From: Silene conica
Taxonomy: Eukaryota; Streptophyta; Magnoliopsida; Caryophyllales; Caryophyllaceae
DNA: 64,000 nucleotides
Assembly (NCBI GenBank): GCA_029255685.2
Contig: CM055312.2
Location: forward strand, 27,870,203-27,934,202
Direction: 5' to 3'
In this document: one piece after another, positions 12,714-24,150 of the stretch
How positions within the stretch are numbered: the stretch's first letter is position 1
Layout: every line of letters begins with the position of its first letter
The notes under the pieces: model-generated
Databases searched by the model: none
What the model was told of the DNA's origin: nothing
What the model saw: the letters and a program-made list of their open reading frames with translations, nothing else
Made by a program: the position numbers and the translations under genes

Positions 12714-15164
12714 ATTAGGTTGCTTGCATGCAACTCAATTTTTACGTTTTTGCGAGAAAATGCGATTTTAATTAAAAACGAAAATGGTTAGTACATATAG
12801 GATATGCACGAAAATCATATTGCATGTATACTTTATGGTCTTAAAATAGTTTTAAGTCATTTTGATGATTTATGGAATAATATTGTTCAATATTGTAATT
12901 AAATTGTTTAATTTAGGCTTAAAATCGGTTAAAAATGTTTTATTATGGGAAAAATAGCTAAATAATGTTTCTGGCTGTGAATTTTAAATATGTTCTCACA
13001 TGCATTAACATATTATTAATATATAATTTTCGAAATTATTTAAGTTTTATGCATGGTTTATGAATTTTTAATGGTTAAATAGTCATAAAATGAGTTAAAT
13101 AGTTATATTATGAATTTAACTATAATTTTTTTTTAGATGTCACATGAAATATTTAAAATATATGATGACTTTTCCAGAAATGTTTCTTTAATATTGCATG
13201 AATATTGATTTTTATCGTAAAAATCGTAATATTAGTGACATATTTTAGCTTAAATAGTTTAAGTTCGAATTTGACCATAAAAAATTAATATAGTGTCACA
13301 TATATTATTTCTAGCATGCAAGTGAATTTTGAGCTATTAATCTCGAATTTTGCATGAGAAATGATTTTAATCGGTAAAATCGCGTAATATATGACACGAA
13401 TTATTAAAAATAGTAAAAGTTACTTAAATGGTCCGAAAAATTCACCCATATTAGTCATATTAGATATGATCATCAATATATTTTTATTTAGTGGCAAAAG
13501 TTTCTGAAATTTTAAATTTTAATTTTAAAAGTTAAAGTTGAAATTGAGTGTTGTAAGAGTCATAATCATTATTTTTCAGACCTTAAACAGTGTTTTCAGC
13601 CTGTTTTTCCTGCATTTTCAGATACTTTGACTGTCTAGGAAGATGTAAAAGTTATATTGGTATTTTATTACATAATTTTTGAAGTAGTTTTGAATTTTTC
13701 GATTAATTATGCATGTACACGGCTATATTTTACGAAATAAAAGGGTATATTTCGAAAATATTTAATTTTTAAGGATCTGAAATTTTGGAAAATTTTCCGA
13801 TGTTCAAAATTTTGAATTTTGAATTTTCGAAATTTTTATGACTCGTTTGATTATTTTAATGCTATTTCCCGTAAAACCGATTAAAACCGAGCAATATTAA
13901 AATAAAAGTTAAGTTAATTTTCGAAATTTGAGTAAGACTAAATTTTGAATCCTAAAATGTGTTGGGAAACTTAACTAAATTATGAATGGTGATTCATAAA
14001 GTGATTAGTGATTTTAAAATTGTTTAAATCACGTTATTCTATAAAACCTTGTTATTACGAATAACGATATTTAAAATTTGTTTAAATAGGACGATTTGGC
14101 TTAGGTTTTGCATTTTACATAAGCATTGCATATTTAATTATTGTTTATGAATGTCATTATTTATTTACGTAATTTTGAATTATGTAATTTGCTTAGTATG
14201 ACCTTAGTTTTTAATCGGTATTTCCCGTAATGTAAGGGTTTATCGATTCGGTTATAATTTAATGTGATATCGTATCACTTTATTTTATCGTTTTATTTTA
14301 TTTTATAATGTATAAAATAGATAGAAAATTTGTAATTATTTGTAATTCCGGAGATCCTTGAAGACGGTGTCATTTCGGAAAGGAGTTCCGACCAAGACGG
14401 AGTTTGCCTTGGGATGCGTGCCGCGTGTGAAGTTCAAGGGACCAAATGATTTGGTTTCCGAATTTGTATTTTACTTTATTTTCTATTTTAGGAAAGGCCA
14501 TACTAGGGTTTTATTTATGCTTTTAAGTTTTATGTTCTTATTTATGCTTATCATGTTTGCATGCATAACCAAATCATCATTCAAACTCATGCATTTCATC
14601 GACTTTATCGACCGTGTCAATCAATTTATCGATAATTCACCGACTTTGTTCACTTAAAGGAGATAGATAATAAATTGACAAGATCTCTTACGTTATTTAA
14701 AAATCGAGACATAGCCTTACCAAAAACTAAAGAACCCGCGAAGGATCTTCTTCATAAGGGAGTAGGCTCGGCTAAACCGGGGTGCAAACCTTATTACGTT
14801 GGTGAAGTGGGGTAATATGATTACGTTCTCGAAACTTGGTTGATCTCGACGAAAGTATTCGAGCCACCGTAGTGGTAATAAGTTCGGGCTAAGATAAGAA
14901 TTAGTGTAATTTTATCGACCGAGAGTTCTAAAAGTAGAATCGATTAAGGGGTTAATCTACCGAGTCACATTAATGAGGGATGTATCGGCCAAACCGTGCC
15001 CGAGTTAGTGTGTATTTGGGTCTCGGGATCATTTACTTAATTGGGTAAGGGATCATTAAGTAGATGCTTAACTTGTTTAAAATTTACAAGTTTATTTATT
15101 AAAACGATAATTGTGTTTTAATTCCTTTATTTTATTGTAGTTCATTTTCGACTTTCAATCATCA
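12714..15164 (+). other. B leader, non-coding
   Basis: About 2.45 kb of AT-rich sequence, colinear with 48888-51349 in element C. A GC-richer patch near 14345-14460 (GGAGATCCTTGAAGACGG) has a counterpart in the leaders of D and E. A 99-codon ORF at 14358-14657 is not kept in C and is not called. A TTTATTGTAG just before the gag start could be a 3' splice site, unproven. Confidence 0.7.
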
Positions 15165-15686
15165 ATGGCAAATAACGCTCCACCACTCCCACACCACGTT
15201 TCATGGCTTCGGTCCTTTATGGATTGTTGCAAGCTTGAGAAGCATGGTGCCAATTTTAAGGATTGGGACGCCCAATTGGTGTTGGCCGCGGAAGCCGACG
15301 ATAAGACTCGTTATCTTACCATTGCCGCTCCTCCTACTCCAGGTGCTCGTTCATCGGAAGCGACTCGTGAGGCCTATGAGACCTACATGAAAGAGTCACA
15401 TGCTTTGAAGAACGTGCTTATATTTTCAATGGAGCCGGATCTCCAAAGAAGAATGATTAAGCTAGCCACGGCTAATGAGATTTACACTAAGATTGCGACC
15501 ATGTTTTCGCAAGCTCCTAGGGTAATCCAATATGAGGCGGCCTCCGCATTCTTTGATTTGACCTTAAAGGAAGGTCAAAGGGTTAGTCCTCATGTGCTCA
15601 AAATGGTTGAGCTAGCCGAAACCTTGAATTCAAATGTCATAGAGTCATATGGGATGACTAGTCGATCACATAGGCAGACTGTATGA
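15165..15686 (+). pseudogene. B gag, truncated
   Basis: The first about 156 codons match the gag of element C (start MANNAPPLPHHVSWLRSFMD; later EPDLQRRMIKLATANEIYTK). At about 15630 the match stops and the reading runs into the 3' UTR, adding about 17 unrelated residues. The CCHC knuckle and the C-terminal third are lost. Homology to the gag of D and E is also visible (WLKAFMD, SNLQRRFI, KAPRIVSYEHTCRFF), placing it in the copia-type gag (UBN2-like) group. Confidence 0.88.
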
Positions 15687-16190
15687 CACTCTGTCGGGCA
15701 TTTAGTGACCGCTTATAGAGTTCTGGAAATTTTATAATTAGCCTGGTCGTGGCGAGAGCTACTATATTATTCACATAAGTCGATTCTTTGACTTGAGACT
15801 GTTCGCCCAAGGTGACACAGCCTCAGATTGGCTTTGATTTTAGCTCTACGATCAACCGTTAAAGGGGGTCAAATGGGCTTCTTTTGGGTCATGATGGACT
15901 GTGTTAGTCGAAGGGAACAGTAGGAGAGGAATTGTCCAATCCCTCGTCGGGGTTGTCTTAAATCTCAAGGCCACTCGAGGAGAAGTTTAGCTGAAAATGC
16001 GTGGCCACGCTCGGAAGGTATCTATGGTAGATAATTCCGGTCAAAGCAGTTAAATCTCCAGATCGAGAAAAACCGCTCAAGATATGATCAAATGCAACTA
16101 CGACCTAGAAGACACCTTGCATTGAGTGGGAGATGACGTAATAGGACAAGAGAATTGGTGACGCACACTTGTCGAGGACAAGTGGGAGAT
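15634..16190 (+). other. B 3' UTR and polypurine tract
   Basis: Colinear with 54173-54732 in C. Contains the block GGCCACTCGAGGAG, shared with the 3' UTR of E, and ends in ACAAGTGGGAGAT, the purine tract next to the LTR. Confidence 0.85.
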
Positions 16191-17417
16191 TGTTGGGAAA
16201 TGTGTCCTCAACAATAGTGCGATCACGACAGTGATAAAAATCATTGTCATAAATCTTATGAAAAGAATATGCAAGGGACGATCCGATATTTGATATAGTC
16301 AACTGACCAACATTAATCGGTAATGATTAGCTGACTAGAGTTTGACATTACTGTCGTATGACGGTGGTGGTCAGTTGATCCCTTTAGGTCACACCTTTAG
16401 GACTAACCCCTTAAACAAATATTGATTAATTGTATAGGATACAGATTGATCGATATTCTTAAAACCGTATATTGAGAATTCAGAGGTTGAATCTTAAAGT
16501 AAGATTTATATTTGAAATTGAAATGTGTCAATTCTCAAATATTAAAGGATATTTTAGAAATATCAAAATTAGTATAATGAATGGTTCATGGTTATGACAA
16601 ACGTTGTTAATATATCGTATCGACGATTATTACGATAACCATATGTTGGGACAGTAATTTCGAATTACTTGATAATTTGTTAAATGTGATTTAATTAATT
16701 TATAAATATTATTTATGTGATAAATTTATATTTTAAATTAATACAATTATTATGTCACATAAGATGTTACGTAATGAGTCAAATTGTACGAATTATAAAA
16801 CGTAAAATGAAGGTCCATTTTACGTATATGTATACCGTGTAATTGACATTATAAGATAATATTGTATATGATATTTTATCTTACATTTTAGGCTAAGTGT
16901 GATATGACTTTACCATGGCATGTGAGCATGACAAAAGGGACTAAATCCCTTCCCCATGCTCACCATTTACACGACAACCCCATGCACCCCAACCCGTTAT
17001 ATATATGTGATCATTATCACATATTTACAACTAATCTTAGTGCATGAATTTTCTAGTGTAAGAAAACTCAAGAAAACCTCTTAAATATTATTCATATAAT
17101 ATTTTCTATTATACTAATATTAGTATTAGTACTCGGTTTTAAACCTAATTCCGTCCTCTAGTTTCGGGTTCGGTTATTTGGTCCGTTTAAGGTAAGGTCT
17201 TGGTGTTGTCTTATTGGAGGCAAGCTTACTTGGTTGCTTTTGGAGGATCGTCCTAGCAAAATTTCGGACCGTATGTAAGAATACGATTCTCCTTATTTCC
17301 GCTTTAGTTTTGCATGCATAAGATCTTGAGTATAATTAATATGAGATTAATTAAAATGTAAAAAAATTAGTAAGACTACATTATTAGGTTAACAAGTTTG
17401 AATCTCGTTTTCCTTCA
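16191..17417 (+). repeat. 3' LTR of B
   Basis: 1227 bp, same length as the 5' LTR, ending CCTTCA before the GAAGG duplication. Confidence 0.92.
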
Positions 17418-17829
17418 GAAGGTACTACTGAAAGTATCTCCAATGAAGGGAGTGATGAGGTTCAGGAAGCGTGGCAAACTAAGTCAAAAATTTCTTGGAC
17501 CATTTGAGATTTTGGACAGGTTTGGTGAGGTGGCATACCGATTAGCTTTGCCTCCAGCCCTATCCAAGGTCCACAATGTGTTCCATGTTTCTCAACTAAG
17601 GAAATATGTGAGTGATCCCACGCATGTATTGAACCATGAAGAAATTGAGGTAGATGAGCAACTTGCCTATGCTGAGATTCCAAGGGAGATTTTGGATAGA
17701 AAGATTCGGAAGACTCGGAATGGAGAGACAGTGTTGGTGAAGGTCTTGTGGACCAATCACAACACGGAGGAAGCTACTTGGGAGTCGGAGGCGTCCATGA
17801 AGGAGCGCTACCCGCAACTGTTCGCTTGA
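17418..17829 (+). pseudogene. F integrase C terminus with chromodomain
   Basis: After the GAAGG duplication the integrase resumes in the frame that was left at 11472. LKVSPMKGVMRF and KLSQKFLGPFEIL are the GPY/F-type C-terminal domain. YRLALPPALSKVHNVFHVS follows, then a chromodomain of about 50 residues (PREILDRKIRKTRNGETVL, then VLWTNHNTEEATWESE). Chromodomains in this position define chromoviruses and are thought to direct insertion to heterochromatin. An ATG at 17398 lies in the B LTR and is not a real start. The stop is at 17827-17829. Confidence 0.92.
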
Positions 17830-17988
17830 GGTAAGTTACGAGGACGTAACTCTTTTTTTTAGTGGGGTAGAATATGACATTCCATGATTTCCGTGATTTT
17901 AACATGACTAAGTAGAGTATCTCGTAACTGATTGTTTACGAGATGAGTGGTGAACTTCGGGATGAAGTTCATTTCAAGGGGAGAAGAC
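17830..17988 (+). other. F 3' UTR and polypurine tract
   Basis: Contains GTGGGGTAGAATATGACAT, a GAACTTCGGGATGAAGTTC inverted repeat and the purine tract AAGGGGAGAAGAC right before the LTR. The same three-part layout is seen at the end of A. Confidence 0.8.
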
Positions 17989-20219
17989 TGTAATAACCCG
18001 TATTATTATTATTAAATATAATAACTTTATAGGAAGAGATGTAATTATATATATATTCTTCGTTTTATAAGCTAGAGAATCTCGTATAATTATAAGTCTT
18101 TTTGGACCTCGGTGGTTTTCGAAGAGGGAACCTAGTCATCAAAAAAATGATAATAGAAGTTGAGGGTGCTGGTGAGGCTCGAACCGTTGACCTCTAGCAC
18201 CTAGTATGGGCCTCGTTTTGTGTGCCACACGACAGCCCATACCAAGTAAACACAATAATACCTAATGCTTCAAGCAGCCTGCCGTCATATTTAAGCTACT
18301 ACTCTGACCTAATCTACCCTATCAATCATACAAACACCACACATACTGGTAGCCGACATAGCATACTTTAAGAGGGTGGTGGTCACGGTGGTCATAGGAC
18401 GGTCAGGGTGAGTCGATCTGAGTCAGAAGGAGGTATGCTCAACACGTTTTTTTCTCTTTTCCTTGTGTTTGTCGTGTTTTGTGGTATAATTCAGCCTTGT
18501 GTTTGGTGTTGTCGGGGTCTGTTTTTCATATATAAATGATCTATGATGTTGAGAGTCGTGTCCTGGCTATAGTCACGCCTTTGTCAACCACCTAGGGTCA
18601 CTGGGTGCGGAGTTTATACCGCTTGTCACGACAGTGTCGCTGTAATCGTTATCAGGTCAGAATATTCACGGCTATTTCAAACACCTTCGATGTTTATCTA
18701 CTGTCGCGTGTGTAAAGGGAAAAGGATAGTAGGTCTGGGGGTGGTCAAGGGAGCGTAGTGGTGGTCGATGTGGTGGTTACTAGTGGCTGTGTCGGGTCTG
18801 AAGGGAGTCTCCGTTTTTCTCTGTTGGTCGTGGTCACGGTTTATGCGAGTACAGGGGGTGTTTGGGTGTGGTATCACCGATGACTCGGGGGAGGTCAACG
18901 CGGTGGTACCACCGTGGGTGTTGTGTATGTTGTCAGGGTGGTTTCTGGGGGTAGTGTCAGGTGGTGGCAGGGTTTGTGTAGGCGGCGGGAAGCATTCAAA
19001 AACACCCTGGTCAGGTGGCTGGGTAACGAACCAGGCCGGTTCTGGGCCCTAGTTCACCTCACTGGCGGCCGGCGAAGAGGCTGCTGGTGGTTGCGAGGGA
19101 AGTAGGCAGTTCAGGGAACGGGATGGTGGTGCTGGTTGGTGGTCGTAGGGTCGTGTCGCGGTGATGAGGGGGTTGTTGTACGCGGGTTAAGGAGTCGTGG
19201 GTTTGGGCTGTTTTGGGTACCTTATTATTATTGTTATTATTACTATTATTATTATTATTATTAATAGTATTATTATTATTATGTTATTAATACAATTATT
19301 AATATTAGTATTATTATTATTATGGGAATATTGATATTTATTATAGGAAGGTATTAATGTAGTTGTTAATGTTTATTTTGAATAATTTGCATTTCAAACT
19401 AAAGTTGCTATGTTTGGAAAGTTACCTATTTTGGGAGATGTCTATTTTAGGAAAGTTTCTATATTTAGTAATCGTACTTGTATCACGTGTTTTAGGGAGT
19501 CTTATTAATCATACGTATTACACGTTTAGGTAGCGACTTCCGAGTGGAACATTTTTAGCAGCTGTGCAACTGACGACTTCATCCGACTATTGAGGTAGGG
19601 GAATATCTATTTTGTAACTGTGATCTGACATGAGAATATTCGTTATCTGGTTGATATAATTACTTGTGATGTATATTGTGATTAAATGATTATTGATTAT
19701 TGTGGAGAACGGGGCTTGTGAATGGGTCTTGTGATATGGGTCTTGTGATAAGGGACTTGTGATATGGCCATGGGAGGTGTGGAGTGATGGAGGTGAAGTG
19801 GAGAAATGAATGTCGAGGAGATGGAGGATTTGCTTATTGTGTTATCTCATGTCGCGATTATATTACCTACTCAACCTTGTGTTGACCCTGTTTGTTTGTT
19901 TGTGTCTGCGTTGATCCAATTTATTAGGGAGCAGAATGACAGGTTTAGACTTATGGATGCTGGAAGGGTGCGTGGAGAGGACATGGACCAGACCTGTTTA
20001 GTGATAGCTCAGTCATTTAGTCTTTCACAGATTTTGGACTTTAGTTTTGGTTTTATATACAGTTGTAATACCTTTGAGACTGTTGTTTAACATTTAAGTA
20101 TTTAATAAAGTACTGAATTTCTTCCTTTGTTATCTACTACCTCGGGTAACCAAGATGGTAACACCCTTGGTTATTTGGGGAGTCCTAATTCAGGCCTCTA
20201 AATAAATGGGGGTGTTACA
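17989..20219 (+). repeat. 3' LTR of F
   Basis: 2231 bp from TGTAATAACCCG to GGTGTTACA. The last 120 bases (TACCTCGGGTAAC, AATAAATGGGGGTGTTACA) align with the end of the A LTR, so the two families are related. It contains a G-rich GTGGTGG segment (18720-19150) and an (ATT)n tract at 19225-19325. ORFs at 18698-19105 and 19806-20090 fall inside the LTR and are not supported as genes. Confidence 0.9.
19225..19325. repeat. Imperfect (ATT)n microsatellite
   Basis: Runs of ATT/TTA with interruptions inside the F LTR. An (AAT)n tract at about 46391-46428 occupies the opposite strand of the related solo LTR. Confidence 0.9.
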
Positions 20220-21169
20220 TGCCACAACCACCGCTCTCACGGCCAGACCACCCGAGACCACCACCATCAACACCCCTGCCCTTGAACCCTCAGACTACGG
20301 TGGTACCACCGCACCGACCTCCCCCTAGTCATCGGTGGTACCACCCCCAAACCACCCTGACAACACAAACGGAAAGAAATAACACCCACCGTTCCCTGCT
20401 CTCTTCTCGCACTCACCACGCAAAACACCCTGACCACCCTTCGACACCCTCCTGGCCACCACTAAAACCACGACTCTACTCCCTGACTCTCCCTTGAAAT
20501 ATACAACAAACCACGACCCTTCTTTTATTATAAACAGAAACGAAATAAACAAACGCAAACACATACACCCGACACCCCATACCGACACAGCCACATCAGA
20601 CGCTTTTACGACGGTGTTGGGTGGTCAAAGGTGTGATACTATGGTTCACATCTGACCACCACTCGTCGCAGATTAGAGTCACATGTTTATTAGAATCGTA
20701 TATGATGTAAAACAGTGGTAAAAGCAACACGAAAATGAACGCAGACAAACTAAGGAAAACGCTATGATGAACATACCCGACTCACGGCCAAAACGAACCA
20801 CCCTAGGCTAGATTACAACCACCGTGAATAGCTTCTTTTCCTTCTCTGATATGGCGGCTAGGGTTTGATGTAAACAGATTTGTGTTAGGGTAGGGTTTGG
20901 TGTTTGTAAAACTCGTCTATAAATGACGGCATGAACACATGCAGCGTGTGTTCTTGAATCGTGTATGGGCTTGTTTTATTCTCACGCAAATCGAGGCCCA
21001 TACTAGTATCACTAGTAGTCACAAGTTTGATCCCCACTAGGAACACAATTTTTATTAACACCCTTAGAACTCCCCTTCGATTCCCACGTAACCACATATG
21101 AAATCAATGTAATACGAATAAACACGAATAAATCAATTTTATACGCTCACTAAAACACGGGTTATTACA
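20220..21169 (-). repeat. LTR fragment (5' part), minus strand, Ty3-type related to F
   Basis: On the minus strand this begins TGTAATAACCCGTG at 21169, the LTR start seen in F. It carries the reverse of the same GTGGTGG-rich zone. F is inserted into it, so the rest of this LTR should lie beyond the left end of F, outside the window. No purine tract precedes the start, so it is a 5' LTR or solo LTR. ORFs at 20219-20594 and 20885-21097 are not supported. Confidence 0.75.
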
Positions 21170-21788
21170 CAAATGGTGCTACTTTAACAAAAAGGCCAAG
21201 TTACTCATCAAAGTCACCTTATAAGCGGGTTAAGCTCCAATCTCTTCTTCAATAACATAACTATCAACTTTCGGGTCCTCTAATCCAACTCCTACAACAA
21301 AATAAACGAAGATTATAAGCTCAAAATGGATTTGGGGCAAAACAGCGTTTTTTTCGACTTTAAGGAAACAGAAATTGAAAGAGATAGGAAGCTTTCAAAT
21401 TTCGGGAGGATTCCGAAAATGTAAAACTTACCTTGATACGAGTTCGGGAAGGGGTCGAGATGTTGATTTTAAACTTGAGAAAAAGTGAGAAATGGTGGTT
21501 TTCAAGTTATTGTAAAATGAAATAAGATGTCGATGGAGGGGATGGGTTATGTAGGGTTTGTTGTCCTTTTTACCTTTTTACTTGAGTCGGGTTTTATTTG
21601 TTTGTGAAACGGACTCAAGTCGGGAAATGAGATGCCAAGTGAACATCTTAGAATTAAAATATTCTTAAGACGGAACTTAACGGAAAACTTTAAAATAAAA
21701 CTTACGATTTATTATTAAAATAATATTATATTCCGGAAATCACTTTAAATTATTAACATATTCCTTTACAAAAATACGGGATGTTACA
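21170..21788 (-). repeat. 3' LTR start of a minus-strand Ty3-type element
   Basis: On the minus strand the LTR begins TGTAACATCCCGTATTTTTG at 21788. Just before it is CTTTTTGTAAGATGGGGTG, a typical Ty3 polypurine/3' UTR end, with a GACGAAAC motif further out. The LTR is cut at 21169 by the neighbouring LTR. Confidence 0.7.
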
Positions 21789-22724
21789 ATCACCCCATCT
21801 TACAAAAAGTTTCGTCCTCGAAACTTGAAAGCAGTTACAAGGACAACGTCAAAATCAAAATTTTCACTGAACTAGTTATTCAAAACCTAGGTTTTTGTCA
21901 CAGATTTCGAAAACAATTTCTAAGGCACAAGTCTTCGTCAATGGATGTTGGGGTTCTCGTTGTACATTCAAGAGCCCGACATTCCGAATCTGAGACATGT
22001 CCCAAAATTAAATCAATTAAAATCCAAAATCCAGATCGATCTAGTGTCGGTAAGCATAGTTCAGGTTATCAGACGTCTCCAATTACGAGTTCAAATGACA
22101 AATCGACGCCGAGATCAATCAAAATTCAAGACTTGTAACTCTTTAAAACCAGGTTTTCTCAAAAAATTATCACCGAGACCTATCAAAGTTGAAAGATTAT
22201 CCATTTCCTTTAACCAAAATCCTTTCGAAAATAGACTTTTATTTCAAAATCTTCAGAAAGAGTAAGGTTGTATAAATCCAACAAGTTTACAGTTGACCGA
22301 AAGAAAGGCAGCTTAGCGAATTTACAGGAGCACAAAAGAGAATCGGTGCAAGGGAGAGATTACGATTTAACAGATGATTCCACAGGCTCGGGTTTCTCGA
22401 AATTCTCACCGGGTTCTCATCCTCCTCTTCTCAAATCAAGCACTCTGGCTATGGTTTTAGTAGATCTTTTACCACTCAAACTGCTCTAACCAAAAAGGAG
22501 CATTTATCACCTCGTTTCCCATACAACCTTTCACAAGCGGCCTTGAACCTCTAAACTCGATTTCTGGGGATAGGCTGACATCCTCACGTTCAGATTCATC
22601 ACTATGACAAGAATATTCGCAACAACTCGATATCTTTATAATCCTAAAATTAAGTTGGGGAAGTATACCGATATTTCCCACATGATTAATATATATAATT
22701 AACCGCGTTTCAGAACACGGAAAA
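21789..22724 (-). other. Presumed interior 3' end of the minus-strand Ty3 element; no gene
   Basis: Lies inside the element whose LTR starts at 21788. No protein family is recognisable. Short ORFs (21941-22265, 22268-22489, 22469-22795) overlap on both strands and look fortuitous. Confidence 0.4.
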
Positions 22725-22915
22725 GCCAACTCGGCCGAATTGGAGCAACTCGGCCGAATTGGAGCAACTCGGCCGAATTGGAGCAACTCGGTCAAGTTAC
22801 ACTAGCTCGGCCGAGTTACAGCTACTCGGCCGAGTTGACTCTCCTCGGTCGAGTTACATACTCGACTGAGTTCGACCTAGTCGACCGAGTTAGCCTAACT
22901 CGGCCGAGTTGAGTT
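22725..22915. repeat. Palindromic motif array i, AACTCGGCCGAGTT type
   Basis: About ten copies of a 13-14 bp dyad, spaced roughly 18-24 bp. The first three are identical ACTCGGCCGAATTG units; later copies vary (CTCGGTCGAGTT, AGTCGACCGAGTT). It lies within 220 bp of a minus-strand TGTAACACCCC at 22947, which looks like a Ty3 LTR start. Confidence 0.9.
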
Positions 22916-23212
22916 ACATCTCAGCTACGCAAAGGAGGGGTGTTACAAAATCTAGCTACTCATGTGAAGTGAACCTAAAAGAATATAAAAGATAGACATA
23001 ATTTAAGATTAGAATTAAAAGGCAAGATATTAGAGGATAATAAATAAAAAGGGCAATAAATCTTACGACAAAGATAATCCAGAAACTAAGAATTTTATTA
23101 ATAAAAACAGTCTTAAATCTACAACTAATCTACGAAAATTGTAAAACTAAAATCTGATGTAAAGTGGTATAAAAGATGATATTGAATGTCTAAAACTACC
23201 GTAAACACTTCT

Positions 23213-23221
23213 CTATTTATA
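23213..23221 (-). promoter_or_regulatory. TATA box of the minus-strand LTR
   Basis: TATAAATAG on the minus strand with GC-richer flanks. Array ii lies 100-300 bp upstream on that strand, the U3 position. Confidence 0.55.
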
Positions 23222-23317
23222 GAAGAGAGGTTTTTATTTGAGTTAAACACGAAAACTAGAATTAGACTCTACATAAAACACTAAAACTAATGACTAAAAC
23301 ATAACAGCCCATGAAAG

Positions 23318-23515
23318 TTCTCGATCGGGCATCTTCAAACCCTCGATCGAACAACTCCTCAGCAACTTCACTCGATCGAGCAACTATACTACTCGATCGA
23401 GCACTGTTCACTGCCAATCCACTCGATTGAGTATAATTGTCACTCGATCGAGCATCCTCTCCCTCTAATCTACTCGATCAAGCAACTAAAGCTCTCGTCG
23501 AGGAAAACTCCACTG
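23318..23515. repeat. Palindromic motif array ii, CTCGATCGAG type
   Basis: About eight copies of ACTCGATCGAGCA or close variants with 15-35 bp spacers. Two more related copies occur at about 24165-24200, beyond the integrase fragment. Confidence 0.9.
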
Positions 23516-23784
23516 GATAGTTACTTAGGACGTGATCAAATGCTTTCGAGGCACTTCACGCGTTCCGAGGTGACGATATTATTCTCAAAAATCCTCTATA
23601 TCTTAAATACATGCTCAAGGACGGGTTGAGGTTTGATTTGCACCACTTTTGAGCATTTCTTGCACAAATCACAAGATAAACACAACGTAGCAAATTCGGG
23701 GCAAAATATAACTAAAAGCTAGAATAAAAGCATGTAAATGCGGGTCAAATATACGATAAATGTATGTATAAAAGTCACACATCA

Positions 23785-24150
23785 GAGATGCTGGAGTCCA
23801 ATATGTTGGGATGATAGTTCTGAGGCAGTGGTTTTGGGACCCCTGATGGTGCAGGATATGATTGATCAGGTTCAAGTGATACGGCAAAAGATGCAAGCAA
23901 CTAAGGATAGACAAAAGAGTTTTGTGGACTTGCATTGCAAGGACATTGAGTTCCAGGTTGGGAGTATTGTGTTGTTTAAGGTTTCACCTATGAAAGGCGT
24001 GATGAGATTTGGTAAGAGGGGCAACCTGAGCTAGAAGTTCAGAGGGCCATATAAGATTCTTGATCGCGTAAGAGAGGTTGTTTATCGCTAGGCTTTGCCA
24101 CCGACCTTAGCCTAATTCCACAATGTGTTTCATGTGTCCAGTTACAGAAC
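23785..24150 (+). pseudogene. Chromovirus integrase C-terminal fragment
   Basis: Reads SPICWDDSSEAVVLGP, then IRQKMQATKDRQKSF and FKVSPMKGVMRFGKRG, matching the F integrase on both sides of its B insertion. Downstream it has three stops (after GNLS, after VVYR and within the following segment) and ends at about 24147 before any chromodomain. It is a broken relic of an F-like element, separate from F. Confidence 0.85.

Larger units (their letters stand above)
11473..17417 (+). mobile_element. Element B: gag-only Ty1/copia-type element with internal deletion
   Basis: Two 1227-bp LTRs start TGTTGGGAAATG and end CCTTCA, with a perfect 5-bp target duplication GAAGG at 11468-11472 and 17418-17422. 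The LTRs differ at about 20 positions by eye (under 2%). The interior carries a PBS, a long AT-rich leader, a truncated gag and a 3' UTR with purine tract. There is no protease, integrase, RT or RNase H. Compared with element C, about 2.35 kb is missing between the middle of gag and the 3' UTR. It sits in the integrase of F. Confidence 0.92.
7485..20219 (+). mobile_element. Element F: Ty3/gypsy chromovirus, interrupted by A and B
   Basis: The order gag, CCHC knuckle, aspartic protease, RT, RNase H, integrase, chromodomain is that of a plant chromovirus. The 2.2-kb LTR suggests the Tekay/Del lineage. The 5' LTR and start of gag are outside the window because A is inserted at 7484/7485. The integrase is split by B and resumes in phase at 17418. 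The 3' LTR is 17989-20219. Breaks: one-base frameshifts near 8735 and 10375, a stop at 9664-9666, and a changed RT catalytic residue. It cannot make a working polyprotein. Confidence 0.9.
22948..23784 (-). repeat. Athila/Tat-like LTR, minus strand
   Basis: On the minus strand this starts TGATGTGTGACTTTTATAC at 23784, a start typical of plant Athila/Tat-lineage LTRs. A TATA box lies at 23213-23221 and a CATGAGTAG motif near the far end resembles one at about 44458-44469. The left boundary is uncertain because another LTR start abuts at 22947. It appears inserted into the chromovirus integrase fragment that begins at 23785. Confidence 0.6.

Noticed and set aside
14358..14657. 99-codon ORF in the B leader as an extra gene
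   Set aside because: Not open in the colinear C leader and no family match.
18698..19105. Overlapping ORFs in the GTGGTGG-rich part of the F LTR (also 20219-20594)
   Set aside because: Composition-driven ORFs on both strands in LTR sequence, with no conserved domain.
21783..22947. A solo LTR running from TGTTACA at 21783 to TGTTACA at 22947
   Set aside because: Flanking five bases (GGGAT and AAATC) do not match, and the purine tract at 21789 better explains the left end.
22725..23515. Motif arrays as a CRISPR array
   Set aside because: Units are 10-14 bp palindromes with variable spacing in plant retrotransposon DNA; no cas genes.
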